The position numbers and the translations under genes were made by a program. 64,000 nt of DNA from Vibrio sp. J1-1 (GTDB taxonomy: Bacteria; Pseudomonadota; Gammaproteobacteria; Enterobacterales; Vibrionaceae), in contig NZ_JAKKCM010000012.1 in the NCBI RefSeq assembly GCF_021728395.1, positions 1 through 64,000 on the forward strand. The letters run 5' to 3'. Within the stretch, counting starts at the first letter, position 1; each line of letters starts with the position of its first letter. The notes under the pieces are model-generated. The model was not told the origin of the DNA. It saw only the letters and a list, made by a program, of their open reading frames with translations, and ran no database searches. This document shows positions 18,073 to 27,585 of this stretch, piece by piece.

Positions 18073-19133
18073 TGAAACGCGCGTTATTTACAGTTTCTGC
18101 TATTGCGCTTGCGGTACTCACTGGTTGTCAAGGCGATACCCAAAGGACTTCTGAACATTCACTGTATGTTTCAACCGTATCAGTGGGTGCGCCAGTGAAA
18201 AGTCAGTTCAGAGCTTTTAAAGGGATTGTGGTTCCTGCTGAGCAGACTCCCATCGCATTCCGACTCGCGGGCGAAATTCAACATGTTCTCGTAAAAGCGG
18301 GTGATGTGGTTAAACAAGGCCAAATGCTCGCCAAGCTTGATGATAGTAAAGAGAAGCAAACCATAAACGATGCAGAAGCTCAATACACGCTGGCTATTCG
18401 CCAATTGAAGCGTGGTACAGATCTGTATGAGCGACAAATGATTTCAAAAGCGGAACTGGACGAGCTGACCGCGAATAAAGAATTGGCTGAAGCAAACTTT
18501 TATAGTGCGACCAACCAGTTGAACTACACGCGTCTTTTTGCGCCGTTTTCCGGCAAGGTTTCTGACGTTTATAAAGAACGTTTTGAACGAGTTAGCGCAG
18601 GTGAAACGGTACTTAACCTCTATCAAAACAACATGGTTTATGTGCGTATAGAACTCTCTGACAACGTTCTAGCGCTCGTGAACCCGAATACTGAAAATGT
18701 GAACTACAAACCAAGAGCGACATTCTCCGGCGTTTCGGAATCTTATTTGTTGGATTACTTAGAGTATACGAGTGAGCCGAACGCGGATACTCAGACTTAT
18801 GAAATGTACCTGACGATGCCTCAGCCTGAAAAAGAAATCTTACCAGGTACAAGCGTTAGCGTGATGGTTGATATGGTCGAAGCGGGCATCACATCGATTG
18901 ATGGCTACAACGTTCCTGTTACTGCGCTGCAAGCTGGCAGTCAAAGTAATGAGTTTTTTGTGTGGAAAATGAAGGATGAGAACGTCACTAAGGTGCCTGT
19001 GGCTGTTTCACAAGTAAACGGTCAAGGCGCGATTGTCTCATCTGGCGTCAGTCGAGGCGATGTACTGGTTAACTCAAACTTACGTAAATTACGTGAAGGC
19101 AAACATGTGGAAGTGGTGGAGAAGGGACAATAA
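18072..19133 (+). CDS. RND efflux periplasmic adaptor, second of two (VexJ/VmeU-like)
   Basis: Start ATG shares a base with the stop of the first adaptor (TAATG) and follows an excellent GGAGGT. The product has a lipoprotein signal with lipobox LTGC (C18 or so), the lipoyl motif (HVLVKAGDVVKQGQMLAKLD), an alpha-hairpin and a beta-barrel; length 353 aa. It is a diverged paralogue of the upstream adaptor, so the pump probably uses a mixed adaptor ring. It is co-translated with the pump gene (TAATG overlap). Confidence 0.9.
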   Translation: MKRALFTVSAIALAVLTGCQGDTQRTSEHSLYVSTVSVGAPVKSQFRAFKGIVVPAEQTPIAFRLAGEIQHVLVKAGDVVKQGQMLAKLDDSKEKQTINDAEAQYTLAIRQLKRGTDLYERQMISKAELDELTANKELAEANFYSATNQLNYTRLFAPFSGKVSDVYKERFERVSAGETVLNLYQNNMVYVRIELSDNVLALVNPNTENVNYKPRATFSGVSESYLLDYLEYTSEPNADTQTYEMYLTMPQPEKEILPGTSVSVMVDMVEAGITSIDGYNVPVTALQAGSQSNEFFVWKMKDENVTKVPVAVSQVNGQGAIVSSGVSRGDVLVNSNLRKLREGKHVEVVEKGQ

Positions 19134-22100
19134 TGAACATTGCTGAGTATTCCATAAAAAATAAAGTCATCAGTTGGCTGTTCATTGTTATTCTTGCCAT
19201 TGGTGGTATCACTTCATTCCTTGAGCTTGGCCGATTGGAAGATCCGGCGTTCACTATAAAAGAAGCGATGGTCATCTCTACTTATCCAGGTGCAACGTCT
19301 AAGGAAGTGGAAGAAGAACTTACTTATCCGCTGGAAAAAGAGATTCGTAAACTCCCATATATCGATTTCATTACCTCTACGTCGTCGGATGGCATGTCAC
19401 AGATCATGGTTAGTATGAAGATGGACTATGGTCCAGACGAGCTGCCGCAAATCTGGGATGAAATGCGCCGCAAGATTAATGATCTGCAACCAAATTTGCC
19501 GCAGGGTGTGCAATCTCTTCAGATCATTGATGATTTCGGTGACGTGTACGGTGTGATGTTGATGTTAACGGGTGACGACTATAACTATATCGAGCTTAAA
19601 CGCTATGCTGACCACCTAACACGTGAATTAGAGTTGATAGAAGGGGTAGGCAAAGTCGATATTAGTGGCGACCAACAGGAGATGTTGTTTGTCGAGATCT
19701 CTTTAGATCGCCTGGCATCTTTAAACATTGACATGAACGTGGTCGCGAACTTGCTAAACCAACAAAACAGTGTGGTGTCAGCAGGTGAAGTAATGGTAAA
19801 TGGCGAAAGTCTTATTATCCGTCCTAGCGGTGCGCTAAATACCGTAGAAGAGTTGGGAAATCTGATCATTCACGGCCGAGATACTGGGAACCTGATCCGC
19901 TTAAAGGATGTCGCGACTATTTCTCGTGGCATTCAAGAAAAGCCAAGCAACGTGATCTTGTTTAACGGCAAAAAAGCGATCAACATCGCAATTTCTTTTG
20001 CGTCCGGTGTCAACGTGGTCGAAGTTGGTGAGCGTATTGATGCTGAGCTAAGCAACCTAGAGTCCATTAAGCCTGCTGGCATAGATATGAGCTACTTCTA
20101 CAATCAGGCAAAAGAGGTGGATCAGTCCGTTAAAGCATTCGTCATTAGTTTGGCTGAAGCGGTTGCTATCGTAATTATTGTTCTGTTGTTTACCATGGGG
20201 TTACGTAGTGGTGTCATCATCGGTGCCGTACTTCTACTGACCGTGTTTGGTACTTTTATCCTTATGAACTACTACAACATCGAGCTTCATCGGATTTCTC
20301 TCGGCGCTTTGATCATTGCTTTGGGTATGCTGGTTGATAACGCGATTGTTGTTGTTGAAGGTATCCTCGTTGGCCTAAAGAAGGGACGTTCAAAGGTCCA
20401 GTCCGCCGTAGATATTGTTAAACAGACTCAGTGGCCGCTGTTGGGGGCGACTGTGATTGCCATTACGGCATTTGCACCAATTGGGCTTTCGCAAGATGCG
20501 ACTGGTGAGTTCATGGGTTCTCTGTTTTGGGTGCTTTGCTTTTCCTTGTTCCTGAGCTGGATAACGGCGATTACGCTAACCCCGTTTTTAGCTAATCTTT
20601 TATTGAAAGAAGAAGATAAAGCGTCAGGTGATGAGGACCAAGACCCTTATAAAGGTTGGTTGTTTGTCGCATTCGGAGCGTTACTCAAGGTAGCTTTACG
20701 TTTTCGGTGGTTAACCGTTGCAGCTATGGTGGCATTACTCGTTGGTGCAGTTGTGGCGTTTGGCAATGTTAAACAGCAGTTCTTCCCGCCATCAAACACG
20801 CCGATGTTTTATGTGGATATGTGGATGCCGGAAGGCACAGATATTCGCGAAACAACCAAAAAAGCAGAGGCAGTTGAAAGCTTCATTCGACAACAAGACG
20901 ATATCGATTTTGTGTCGGTATCAATTGGTCAAGGTATGCAGCGTTTTGTTCTGACCTATCAGCCAGAGAGAAGCTATGAAGCTTATGCTCAGTTTCAGGT
21001 GAGGGCAACGGATCGCGAGAGTATGTTCAAGCTTTTGGATACGCTGGATGCCACTTTAGCCAAGAAGTTTAACGAGCCGACATTCCTGTTTAAGTTGATG
21101 GAATTTGGTCCGTCCCCTGCGTCTAAAATCGAAGCGAGAATCACTGGCCCAGATCCACAGATACTGCGAAACTTGGCCGTAAAAGTAGAAGATATTTTAC
21201 ATACCGATCCCGGCGCACGAAACATTCGTCATGACTGGCGTGAGCGCACCAAAGAGCTCGTTCCGGTATTTAACGAATCGAAAGCGCGTCGTCTGGGGAT
21301 TTCGAAAGAAGATCTTTCTGGCACGTTACAGATGGCATTTGGTGGTCGTGCGTTAGGGTACCTACGAGACGGAACACACACACTACCAATCCTGACCCGA
21401 CTTCCGGAAGCAGAGCGTGTGGATTTTGAATCTCTACAAAATGTGAATATCTGGAGCCCGTCACTCCAAACCTACATCCCCGTTGATCAAATTATCGATG
21501 GTGTGAAGTTAGATTGGAGCGAACCTCTTATTCAGCGTCGTGACCGTAAACGCACTCTGACGGTATTGGCTGACCACGATGTATTGAGTGAAGATACCGC
21601 TGCAAGCTTGTTTGCTCGCGTTCAACCAAAAGTGATGGCATTGCATCTACCTGACGGTTACGAAATTACTTGGGGTGGGGAATATGAGTCATCGAAAGAT
21701 GCACAAGATGCTTTGTTCGGCTCACTGCCGATGGGTTATTTGTTGATGTTCATTATTACCATTTTGTTGTTTAACTCGGTCAAAAAGCCGCTGGTTATTT
21801 GGTTTACGGTGCCGCTGTCTATTATTGGTGTGTCATTCGGCCTGTTGGCGACAAATATGCCTTTCAGCTTCACCGCTTTCTTGGGGTTATTAAGTTTGAG
21901 CGGGATGATACTGAAAAACGGTATTGTGTTACTCGATCAAATTAACCTTGAGTTGGCATCAGGAAAAGATCCTTATCTTGCTATTGTAGATAGTGCGATC
22001 AGCCGTGTGCGACCGGTAAGCATGGCTGCTGTAACGACCATTTTAGGTATGATTCCCCTCGTTTTTGATGCCTTCTTTGGCTCAATGGCGATAACGATTA

Positions 22101-22192
22101 TGGCAGGGCTTGGTTTTGCTACTGTACTGACACTGATCGTAGTGCCAGTGATGTTTGCGATTCTTTTTAGGATAAACTCGACCGCTGCATAA
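19133..22192 (+). CDS. RND-family multidrug efflux transporter (VexK/VmeV-like)
   Basis: Proton-driven inner-membrane pump of 1019 aa with 12 predicted membrane segments and two large periplasmic loops. Transmembrane helix 4 carries IALGMLVDNAIVVVEG, of which the Asp is needed for proton relay; the second conserved segment is around FLGLLSLSGMILKNGIVLLDQI. No outer-membrane channel gene is present, so it presumably uses a TolC-like protein encoded elsewhere. Substrates are unknown; relatives export bile salts, detergents and drugs. It ends a TetR-controlled operon and is followed by a terminator. Confidence 0.95.
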   Translation: MNIAEYSIKNKVISWLFIVILAIGGITSFLELGRLEDPAFTIKEAMVISTYPGATSKEVEEELTYPLEKEIRKLPYIDFITSTSSDGMSQIMVSMKMDYGPDELPQIWDEMRRKINDLQPNLPQGVQSLQIIDDFGDVYGVMLMLTGDDYNYIELKRYADHLTRELELIEGVGKVDISGDQQEMLFVEISLDRLASLNIDMNVVANLLNQQNSVVSAGEVMVNGESLIIRPSGALNTVEELGNLIIHGRDTGNLIRLKDVATISRGIQEKPSNVILFNGKKAINIAISFASGVNVVEVGERIDAELSNLESIKPAGIDMSYFYNQAKEVDQSVKAFVISLAEAVAIVIIVLLFTMGLRSGVIIGAVLLLTVFGTFILMNYYNIELHRISLGALIIALGMLVDNAIVVVEGILVGLKKGRSKVQSAVDIVKQTQWPLLGATVIAITAFAPIGLSQDATGEFMGSLFWVLCFSLFLSWITAITLTPFLANLLLKEEDKASGDEDQDPYKGWLFVAFGALLKVALRFRWLTVAAMVALLVGAVVAFGNVKQQFFPPSNTPMFYVDMWMPEGTDIRETTKKAEAVESFIRQQDDIDFVSVSIGQGMQRFVLTYQPERSYEAYAQFQVRATDRESMFKLLDTLDATLAKKFNEPTFLFKLMEFGPSPASKIEARITGPDPQILRNLAVKVEDILHTDPGARNIRHDWRERTKELVPVFNESKARRLGISKEDLSGTLQMAFGGRALGYLRDGTHTLPILTRLPEAERVDFESLQNVNIWSPSLQTYIPVDQIIDGVKLDWSEPLIQRRDRKRTLTVLADHDVLSEDTAASLFARVQPKVMALHLPDGYEITWGGEYESSKDAQDALFGSLPMGYLLMFIITILLFNSVKKPLVIWFTVPLSIIGVSFGLLATNMPFSFTAFLGLLSLSGMILKNGIVLLDQINLELASGKDPYLAIVDSAISRVRPVSMAAVTTILGMIPLVFDAFFGSMAITIMAGLGFATVLTLIVVPVMFAILFRINSTAA

Positions 22193-22198
22193 GGACTC

Positions 22199-22217
22199 CT
22201 GACTAATATTTAGTCAG
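22199..22217. repeat. 19-bp inverted repeat after the RND gene
   Basis: CTGACTAATATTTAGTCAG is a near-perfect palindrome starting 7 bases after the stop codon. It may be part of the 3' end structure preceding the terminator. Confidence 0.6.
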
Positions 22218-22227
22218 ACTCCTGCCT

Positions 22228-22259
22228 AGCCCTGAGAGATTTTCTCTGGGCTTTTTTTG
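22228..22259 (+). terminator. intrinsic terminator of the RND operon
   Basis: AGCCC-T-GAGA ... TCTC-T-GGGCT (22228-22252) followed by a T7 run. Confidence 0.88.
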
Positions 22260-22271
22260 TATCAAAATCAG

Positions 22272-22312
22272 AATAAAAAAAGCCTCTCTCAACCGGAATA
22301 TGAGAGAGGCTT
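22272..22312 (-). terminator. intrinsic terminator of the fru operon
   Basis: On the minus strand AAGCCTCTCTCA, 9-base loop, TGAGAGAGGCTT and then a T-run. It faces the RND terminator, so the two convergent operons each have their own. Confidence 0.9.
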
Positions 22313-22340
22313 AAGATGCCAGGGGGGCGTTAAAAGAATA

Positions 22341-24074
22341 TTAAGCAGTAACTTCTTGCTTTGCTTCTGCTTTATTTTTAAGGAATGCGTAAGTGAAACC
22401 TGTTAGCGCAGTACCTGCAGCAATCGCAACCAAGTACATTAATACTGGAGTGATTGCATTAGGAATCAGCAATACGAACAGACCACCGTGTGGTGCCATG
22501 AGTTTTGCACCAAACAGCATAGAAAGTGCACCTGTCAACGCACCACCAGCCATACAAGCAGGGATTACACGCATTGGATCTTTCGCTGCGAACGGGATTG
22601 CACCTTCAGAGATGAAGCATAAACCCAGAACAAATGATGCTTTACCAGCTTCGCGCTCACTTTCTTCAAATTTGTTTTTCGCAAGGAATGTAGCCAGACC
22701 CATACCCAGCGCCGGAACCATACCAGCAGCCATAATTGCCGCCATCGGAGCGTAAGTTTGAGACGCCAGTAGACCAACACCGAATGCATAAGCTGCTTTG
22801 TTTACCGGACCACCCAAGTCGAAACACATCATCGCGCCAAGGATAATACCTAGCAGAACCGCGCGGTCTGAGCCCATGTTATTTAGGAATTCAGTCAAAC
22901 CATTCATGATTCCTGCAACCGGACCACCAACGATGTAGATCATCACTAAACCAGTAAACAGAGTAGCAACGAAAGGAATGATAAGAATCGGTTTTAGTGC
23001 TTCCATAGACTGTGGCAGTGATACTTTATCAGCCAGAAGCTTCGCCGAGTAACCTGCAATGAAGCCTGCTGCGATACCACCTAAGAAACCTGAACCGATA
23101 GAACTGGCCAGCATACCGCCAACCAAACCTGGAGCCAGACCCGGGCGGTCAGCAATTGAGAAGGCAATGAAACCTGCAAGGACCGGAATCATAAGCGCGA
23201 ACGCTGAACCACCACCGATATTCATCAGTGCAGCGGCCATAGTACCTTCTTCTTTAAACGCTTCGATACCGAACACGAAGGATAGGGCAATGATTAAGCC
23301 ACCCGCAACGACCACTGGAAGCATGTGAGACACACCCGTCATCAGGTGTTTGTACACGCCTTTTTTCTCTTCGGTTGCAGACTCACTTGAAGATCCTGAG
23401 TGCTGGTACACCGTCGCCTGTTCAAAGGCTTTATCCATCTCTTCCGCTGTTTTCTTAAGTGCTGGACCAGTTTTAGTGCGGTACATTTTCTTACCGTTAA
23501 AGCGGTCAAGTGGCACTTCGATGTCTGCTGCGATGATAACGAGATCCGCTTCTGCGATTTCTTGTTCAGTCAGTTGGTTCTTCGCGCCTACAGAGCCACG
23601 AGTTTCCACTTTGATTTGGTGGCCACGACGTTTGCCTTCTTCATCCAGCGCTTCTGCCGCCATAAAGGTATGAGCAACACCTGTTGGGCAAGCCGTGATC
23701 GCAACAATTTTCTTCACAGAAGACGCTGTGTTTTCTTCTGGTGCTGAAACAGTTGTTGCTTGCTCCAGTATACTTGCGTTCTCTACAGCAGATTGCAGAA
23801 ATGCCTCGGCATCTTTGGCTACTGCACCTATCTCGGCTTGATAGACTTTTTTGCCTACGAAACGAGAAGTATCTACCGGGGTGTTCGCGGCGATGATGAT
23901 AGCTTCAGCCTGTTTAATGTCAGCGTCTGTAAGTAAATTAGGTTCGATGATGCTCGATTGACATTCAATCTTTGCATTCCATCCCAGTTTAGTGACGGCT
24001 TGATCGAGTAGTCCTGCTGCCAGGATGCTGTTTGCAACACCACTTGGACAGGCTGTAATAATAGCAATATTCAT
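22341..24074 (-). CDS. fruA: PTS fructose transporter subunit IIBC
   Basis: Takes up fructose and phosphorylates it to fructose 1-phosphate. The 577-aa chain has an N-terminal IIB'-like domain (IITACPSGVANS, Cys9), the active IIB domain (IVAITACPTGVAHTF, Cys129) and a C-terminal IIC membrane domain with many hydrophobic segments from about 240 on. Length matches E. coli FruA. It is the last gene of fruB-fruK-fruA, 19 bases after fruK. Repression by FruR/Cra is likely from the boxes upstream of fruB. Confidence 0.97.
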   Translation of the reverse strand: MNIAIITACPSGVANSILAAGLLDQAVTKLGWNAKIECQSSIIEPNLLTDADIKQAEAIIIAANTPVDTSRFVGKKVYQAEIGAVAKDAEAFLQSAVENASILEQATTVSAPEENTASSVKKIVAITACPTGVAHTFMAAEALDEEGKRRGHQIKVETRGSVGAKNQLTEQEIAEADLVIIAADIEVPLDRFNGKKMYRTKTGPALKKTAEEMDKAFEQATVYQHSGSSSESATEEKKGVYKHLMTGVSHMLPVVVAGGLIIALSFVFGIEAFKEEGTMAAALMNIGGGSAFALMIPVLAGFIAFSIADRPGLAPGLVGGMLASSIGSGFLGGIAAGFIAGYSAKLLADKVSLPQSMEALKPILIIPFVATLFTGLVMIYIVGGPVAGIMNGLTEFLNNMGSDRAVLLGIILGAMMCFDLGGPVNKAAYAFGVGLLASQTYAPMAAIMAAGMVPALGMGLATFLAKNKFEESEREAGKASFVLGLCFISEGAIPFAAKDPMRVIPACMAGGALTGALSMLFGAKLMAPHGGLFVLLIPNAITPVLMYLVAIAAGTALTGFTYAFLKNKAEAKQEVTA

Positions 24075-24093
24075 ACTGATAACCTTCTGTTCC

Positions 24094-25068
24094 TTAGTTA
24101 TTGTCTAAGTTTGTATTAGGGTTAAGCTCGCTCACCTGAGTTTGGAGCTTAATGTTCTCCAGTTCTTCCTGACTGGTAAGTCCAACGCCCACCTGACTCA
24201 CTGCTAACGCAGAAAGCGCTGTGGCGAAGCGTAATAATTCGTTTTTTGGCATGACTTGCATGTGGCCCCAACACAATCCAGCAACAAGTGTGTCGCCTGC
24301 GCCTACGGTACTAACCACATTCATTCTAGGTGGTTGTGCGCGTAGCCATTCTTCTTGATTGAGCCACATCACACCGTTCGCTCCCATAGAAACGACGATG
24401 TTTTCAATCCCTTTATCGGCCAGCGATTGTGCCGCTTGTTGGCATTGTTCCGGTGTTTCGAGGTGCTTTCCAACAAAGTCACTCAGTTCTTCATCGTTAG
24501 GCTTGATAAGCCAAGGGTGCGCATCAATACCCGCACTCAGAGCCGCTTTACTGCTATCAAACAGAACTTTTTTACCAAGCTGATAAAGCTTCTCAATCCA
24601 CGCGGCGCAGAGCTCTGGTGTCACTCCACCAGGCAGGCTACCTGCAAGCACAAAGTAGTCGTGGGTATCTGCCAGACGGAAAAGCGTCTCTTCGAAGCGA
24701 GAAATATCTTGAGAAGAAACCTGAACGCCCGGGAAGTTGATGTCGCTGACTTCGCCGTTTGATTCAACGAGTTTTACGTTGATTCGGGTAGAGCCTTCAA
24801 CTTCAATAAACTCGTCTTTAACATCAATCTCTTTAAATAGCTGATGGAAAAGCTCTGGATTATCTTTGCCCAAGAATCCGGTTACGGTTACGTCTGCGCC
24901 TAAATCACTCAGCACTTTCGCCACGTTCACACCTTTACCAGCAGCATGGAGGTTACTTTGTTTCACCAAGCTTACTGAGCCCACCTTTAATGCCTCAACC
25001 GAGCCTGTAAGGTCGAGCGCCGGATTCAGCGTGATCGTGACCACTTTGTTTGTTTTTATGCTAGTCAT
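24094..25068 (-). CDS. fruK: 1-phosphofructokinase
   Basis: PfkB-family kinase converting fructose 1-phosphate to fructose 1,6-bisphosphate. 324 aa. Motifs: N-terminal NPALDLTG substrate region, AAGKGVNVAKVLSDLG, and the C-terminal ATP/anion-hole motif VGAGDTLVAGLCWG with the catalytic Asp. It lies 9 bases after fruB. Its substrate fructose 1-phosphate is the usual inducer of FruR, and FruK can itself modulate FruR in enterobacteria. Confidence 0.97.
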   Translation of the reverse strand: MTSIKTNKVVTITLNPALDLTGSVEALKVGSVSLVKQSNLHAAGKGVNVAKVLSDLGADVTVTGFLGKDNPELFHQLFKEIDVKDEFIEVEGSTRINVKLVESNGEVSDINFPGVQVSSQDISRFEETLFRLADTHDYFVLAGSLPGGVTPELCAAWIEKLYQLGKKVLFDSSKAALSAGIDAHPWLIKPNDEELSDFVGKHLETPEQCQQAAQSLADKGIENIVVSMGANGVMWLNQEEWLRAQPPRMNVVSTVGAGDTLVAGLCWGHMQVMPKNELLRFATALSALAVSQVGVGLTSQEELENIKLQTQVSELNPNTNLDNN

Positions 25069-25077
25069 AACCGCCCC

Positions 25078-26211
25078 TTAACCTTCACCAAGGCCAGATG
25101 CGATTGCGTTGCCAATAGATTCTAGCGCTAGAGCGGCATCTGGACCTTCAGCAGAGAACTGAAGTTGGTGACCATGTTTCACGCCTAGTGCAATAACTTT
25201 CATTAAGCTTTTCGCATTCACTGATTTACCGTCACCATCCAGGTTGACAACACGAATGGTTGATTCAAACTTTTTGGCTTCAGCAACAAGCATTGCACCT
25301 GGACGAGCGTGCAAACCATGTGAGTTTTTAATCTTGAATACCGCTGTATTGCCGTCTTCAGAAGACGCAGGTGCTATTTCTTCACCTTTAAACAAAGCAA
25401 GAACTTGTTCAGCAGATGCATCCAGTAATTTTCCGTGTTCTTTGTTGAACACAAGCTGAGAAAGCGTATTTAGCATAGGTTGGTGAGCGTTGTTACAAGC
25501 TGCAAAAGCTACCAATGCTCGTACTGGTTGCCCTTCATAGTTACAGTCGTTCGCCGTTGAAACAAAAGAAACACCTGTGCGAGATACTTGCTTGTTACTT
25601 CCTACCAGCCATAGGCCATTACCAAGATTGGTTGGCGCTTTAGTTACAAGATCCGCAACAAACTCTTTGTCCGCGCATCCTGTATTTTTAAGTAGTCCAC
25701 CAGCGACCGCACTCATTTGAACCATATCGCTAGCAGGGAAATTGAGCTGAATAAGTGACGCGTCGAAGTCAGCTTCTAGCTGAACATCACCATGAAGTAG
25801 GGCGATAATGTCATCTTCGCTTTTCGCGTTACGCAGACGCTCTTCGACACCATCAGCACCCAGAACCTTTGTAAGTTGTTTAAGGATTCCAAGGTGTTCG
25901 TCTGACTTGGCAGCAATACCAATAGCAACAAATACCGTATTACCATCTCCCCATTCAACGCCTTCGGGGAAGTGATGTACTGCGACACCGGTGGTTTTAA
26001 CCATTGATCGAGTGTCGGTCGTTCCGTGAGGAATCGCTATGCCATTGCCTAAAAAGGTTGAGTTTTGGTTTTCGCGATTAAGCATGCCTTCTACATAACC
26101 TTGCTCAACCAAACCTTTTTCAGTTAGGCTCTGTGCAATGCTTTTGATTGCTTCAAACTTATCTGTCGCAGATTGTGATAGGGTAATGTCGTTCTTACTT
26201 AGCTTAAGCAT
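25078..26211 (-). CDS. fruB: PTS fructose IIA/FPr phosphocarrier protein
   Basis: Passes phosphate from enzyme I to FruA. The ATG at 26211 follows GGAGAGCACC, so five residues of the longer reading are dropped; length 377 aa. The IIA domain has the active His62 in NGIAIPHGTTD, a middle linker domain lies around 120-270, and the HPr-like FPr domain at the C-terminus has NSHGLHARPGAMLV with the active His. It leads the fru operon; three FruR-type boxes lie in the upstream gap. Confidence 0.97.
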   Translation of the reverse strand: MLKLSKNDITLSQSATDKFEAIKSIAQSLTEKGLVEQGYVEGMLNRENQNSTFLGNGIAIPHGTTDTRSMVKTTGVAVHHFPEGVEWGDGNTVFVAIGIAAKSDEHLGILKQLTKVLGADGVEERLRNAKSEDDIIALLHGDVQLEADFDASLIQLNFPASDMVQMSAVAGGLLKNTGCADKEFVADLVTKAPTNLGNGLWLVGSNKQVSRTGVSFVSTANDCNYEGQPVRALVAFAACNNAHQPMLNTLSQLVFNKEHGKLLDASAEQVLALFKGEEIAPASSEDGNTAVFKIKNSHGLHARPGAMLVAEAKKFESTIRVVNLDGDGKSVNAKSLMKVIALGVKHGHQLQFSAEGPDAALALESIGNAIASGLGEG

Positions 26212-26334
26212 GGTGCTCTCCAGCATTAAGGTGTCAATTTAAAAGTCATTTCGGTTGTGCTGCTGTAAGTCGTCATATAGAGGATGGCGTCAGAGCCCAA
26301 CATTTCTAATCTAATTTATTGGTTTTTACGTCTA

Positions 26335-26350
26335 GCTGAAACGATTCAGC
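26335..26350. promoter_or_regulatory. FruR/Cra box 1
   Basis: GCTGAAACGATTCAGC has perfect GCTGAA/TTCAGC arms and fits the Cra pattern. It lies about 124 bases before the fruB start and is positioned to control the operon. Confidence 0.85.
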
Positions 26351-26480
26351 AGTGCGTTAAATTTTTTTAAAAACTTCAGCAAAACTTTTTAAATCAACCG
26401 TTAATTTTCGTTCTTATATTCTAGGTCATGTGACCGACAATCGCCGTATTTTGGTGATTTAGGTCAATTTTTAGGTTTTT

Positions 26481-26496
26481 GCTGAATCCTTTCAGC
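26481..26496. promoter_or_regulatory. FruR/Cra box 2
   Basis: GCTGAATCCTTTCAGC, with one arm slightly off the palindrome. It is 22 bases (two helical turns) from box 3, near the fruR promoter. Confidence 0.8.
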
Positions 26497-26502
26497 TTTT
26501 AT

Positions 26503-26518
26503 ACTGAATCGTTTCAGC
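26503..26518. promoter_or_regulatory. FruR/Cra box 3
   Basis: ACTGAATCGTTTCAGC, matching the reverse of box 1 at all but the first base. Together with box 2 it suggests autoregulation of fruR as well as distant control of fruB. Confidence 0.82.
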
Positions 26519-26588
26519 ATATAATTCAACTTATCGTCGGATCATTGATGTATTAATATGATCACGCGCACAGAATAAGGTGAACAAT

Positions 26589-27569
26589 ATGACACTGGAT
26601 GAAATAGCTAAATTAGCAGGAGTTTCTAAGACCACTGCGAGCTATGTGATCAACGGGAAAGCGCAGAAATATCGAATAAGCGAGAAAACGCAAAAACGAG
26701 TCATGGCAGTGGTAGATGAACACAACTACAAGCCAGATCACGCTGCTTCTGCTTTACGTGCAGGTAACTCACGTTCGTTTGGACTTATCATTCCAGATTT
26801 GGAAAACACCAGTTACGCTCGTTTAGCAAAACTTATCGAACAAAACTCGCGTAAAGCGGGGTATCAAATCTTAATAGGCTGCTCTGATGACGATCCGGAA
26901 ACCGAACAAAAGGTTGCAGAAGCGTTGATCAGTCGCCGTATTGATGCTCTGTTTGTAGCGAGCGGTATGCCAAATGCCAATGAGTTTTATCTCAAACTAC
27001 AAAACTCAGGAACACCAGTTATTGCCCTTGACCGTCCAATGGATGACGAGCATTTTTGCTGCGTGCTTAGTGAAGATTTTGACGCTGCACTGGAGCTAAC
27101 CGAATCGGTGCTTTCACAAGAGATAACTTCTGTAGGATTGATCGGTGCATTACCTGATTTACAAATTTCTAAGGAGCGTGAATTAGGCTTTCGCTCTGCA
27201 TGTCAGAAAGGAGATAGAGTAGTTCAGGTTGGCTATGGCCAGCACTTCTCTCGAGAAGAGGGTAAAAAGGTTTTAGCAAAATGGTTGGCTGAAGATTATC
27301 TTCCTGATGCTGTTGTCACCACGTCTTACACTTTACTTGAAGGTGTTTTAGACATGATGATGGAGCACCCGGAGTTGTTGAGTAAAATTCGTTTAGCAAC
27401 CTTTGGTGATAACCGTCTATTGGACTTTCTACCTGTTAAAATTAACTCCTTGCCACAGCAATTCGAAGTGATCGCAGACAGTGCGATGGAACTAGCACTG
27501 AATGCCTCGGCAAAACGTTATAAGCCAGGAGTAGAACTAATTCCTCGTAAGATAGTGAAGCGCCAGTAA
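26589..27569 (+). CDS. fruR: catabolite repressor/activator of the fructose operon
   Basis: LacI-family regulator, 326 aa from the ATG at 26589, which is 6 bases after AAGGTG (the upstream GTG at 26580 is inside that site). HTH: MTLDEIAKLAGVSKTTASYV and INGKAQKYRIS, as in Cra/FruR. The C-terminal sugar-binding domain (about 60-326) starts at RSFGLIIPDLENTSYARL. It is divergent from fruBKA with FruR boxes between, so it represses the operon until fructose 1-phosphate accumulates. Confidence 0.96.
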   Translation: MTLDEIAKLAGVSKTTASYVINGKAQKYRISEKTQKRVMAVVDEHNYKPDHAASALRAGNSRSFGLIIPDLENTSYARLAKLIEQNSRKAGYQILIGCSDDDPETEQKVAEALISRRIDALFVASGMPNANEFYLKLQNSGTPVIALDRPMDDEHFCCVLSEDFDAALELTESVLSQEITSVGLIGALPDLQISKERELGFRSACQKGDRVVQVGYGQHFSREEGKKVLAKWLAEDYLPDAVVTTSYTLLEGVLDMMMEHPELLSKIRLATFGDNRLLDFLPVKINSLPQQFEVIADSAMELALNASAKRYKPGVELIPRKIVKRQ

Positions 27570-27585
27570 TTTTGGTCTCCCATAA

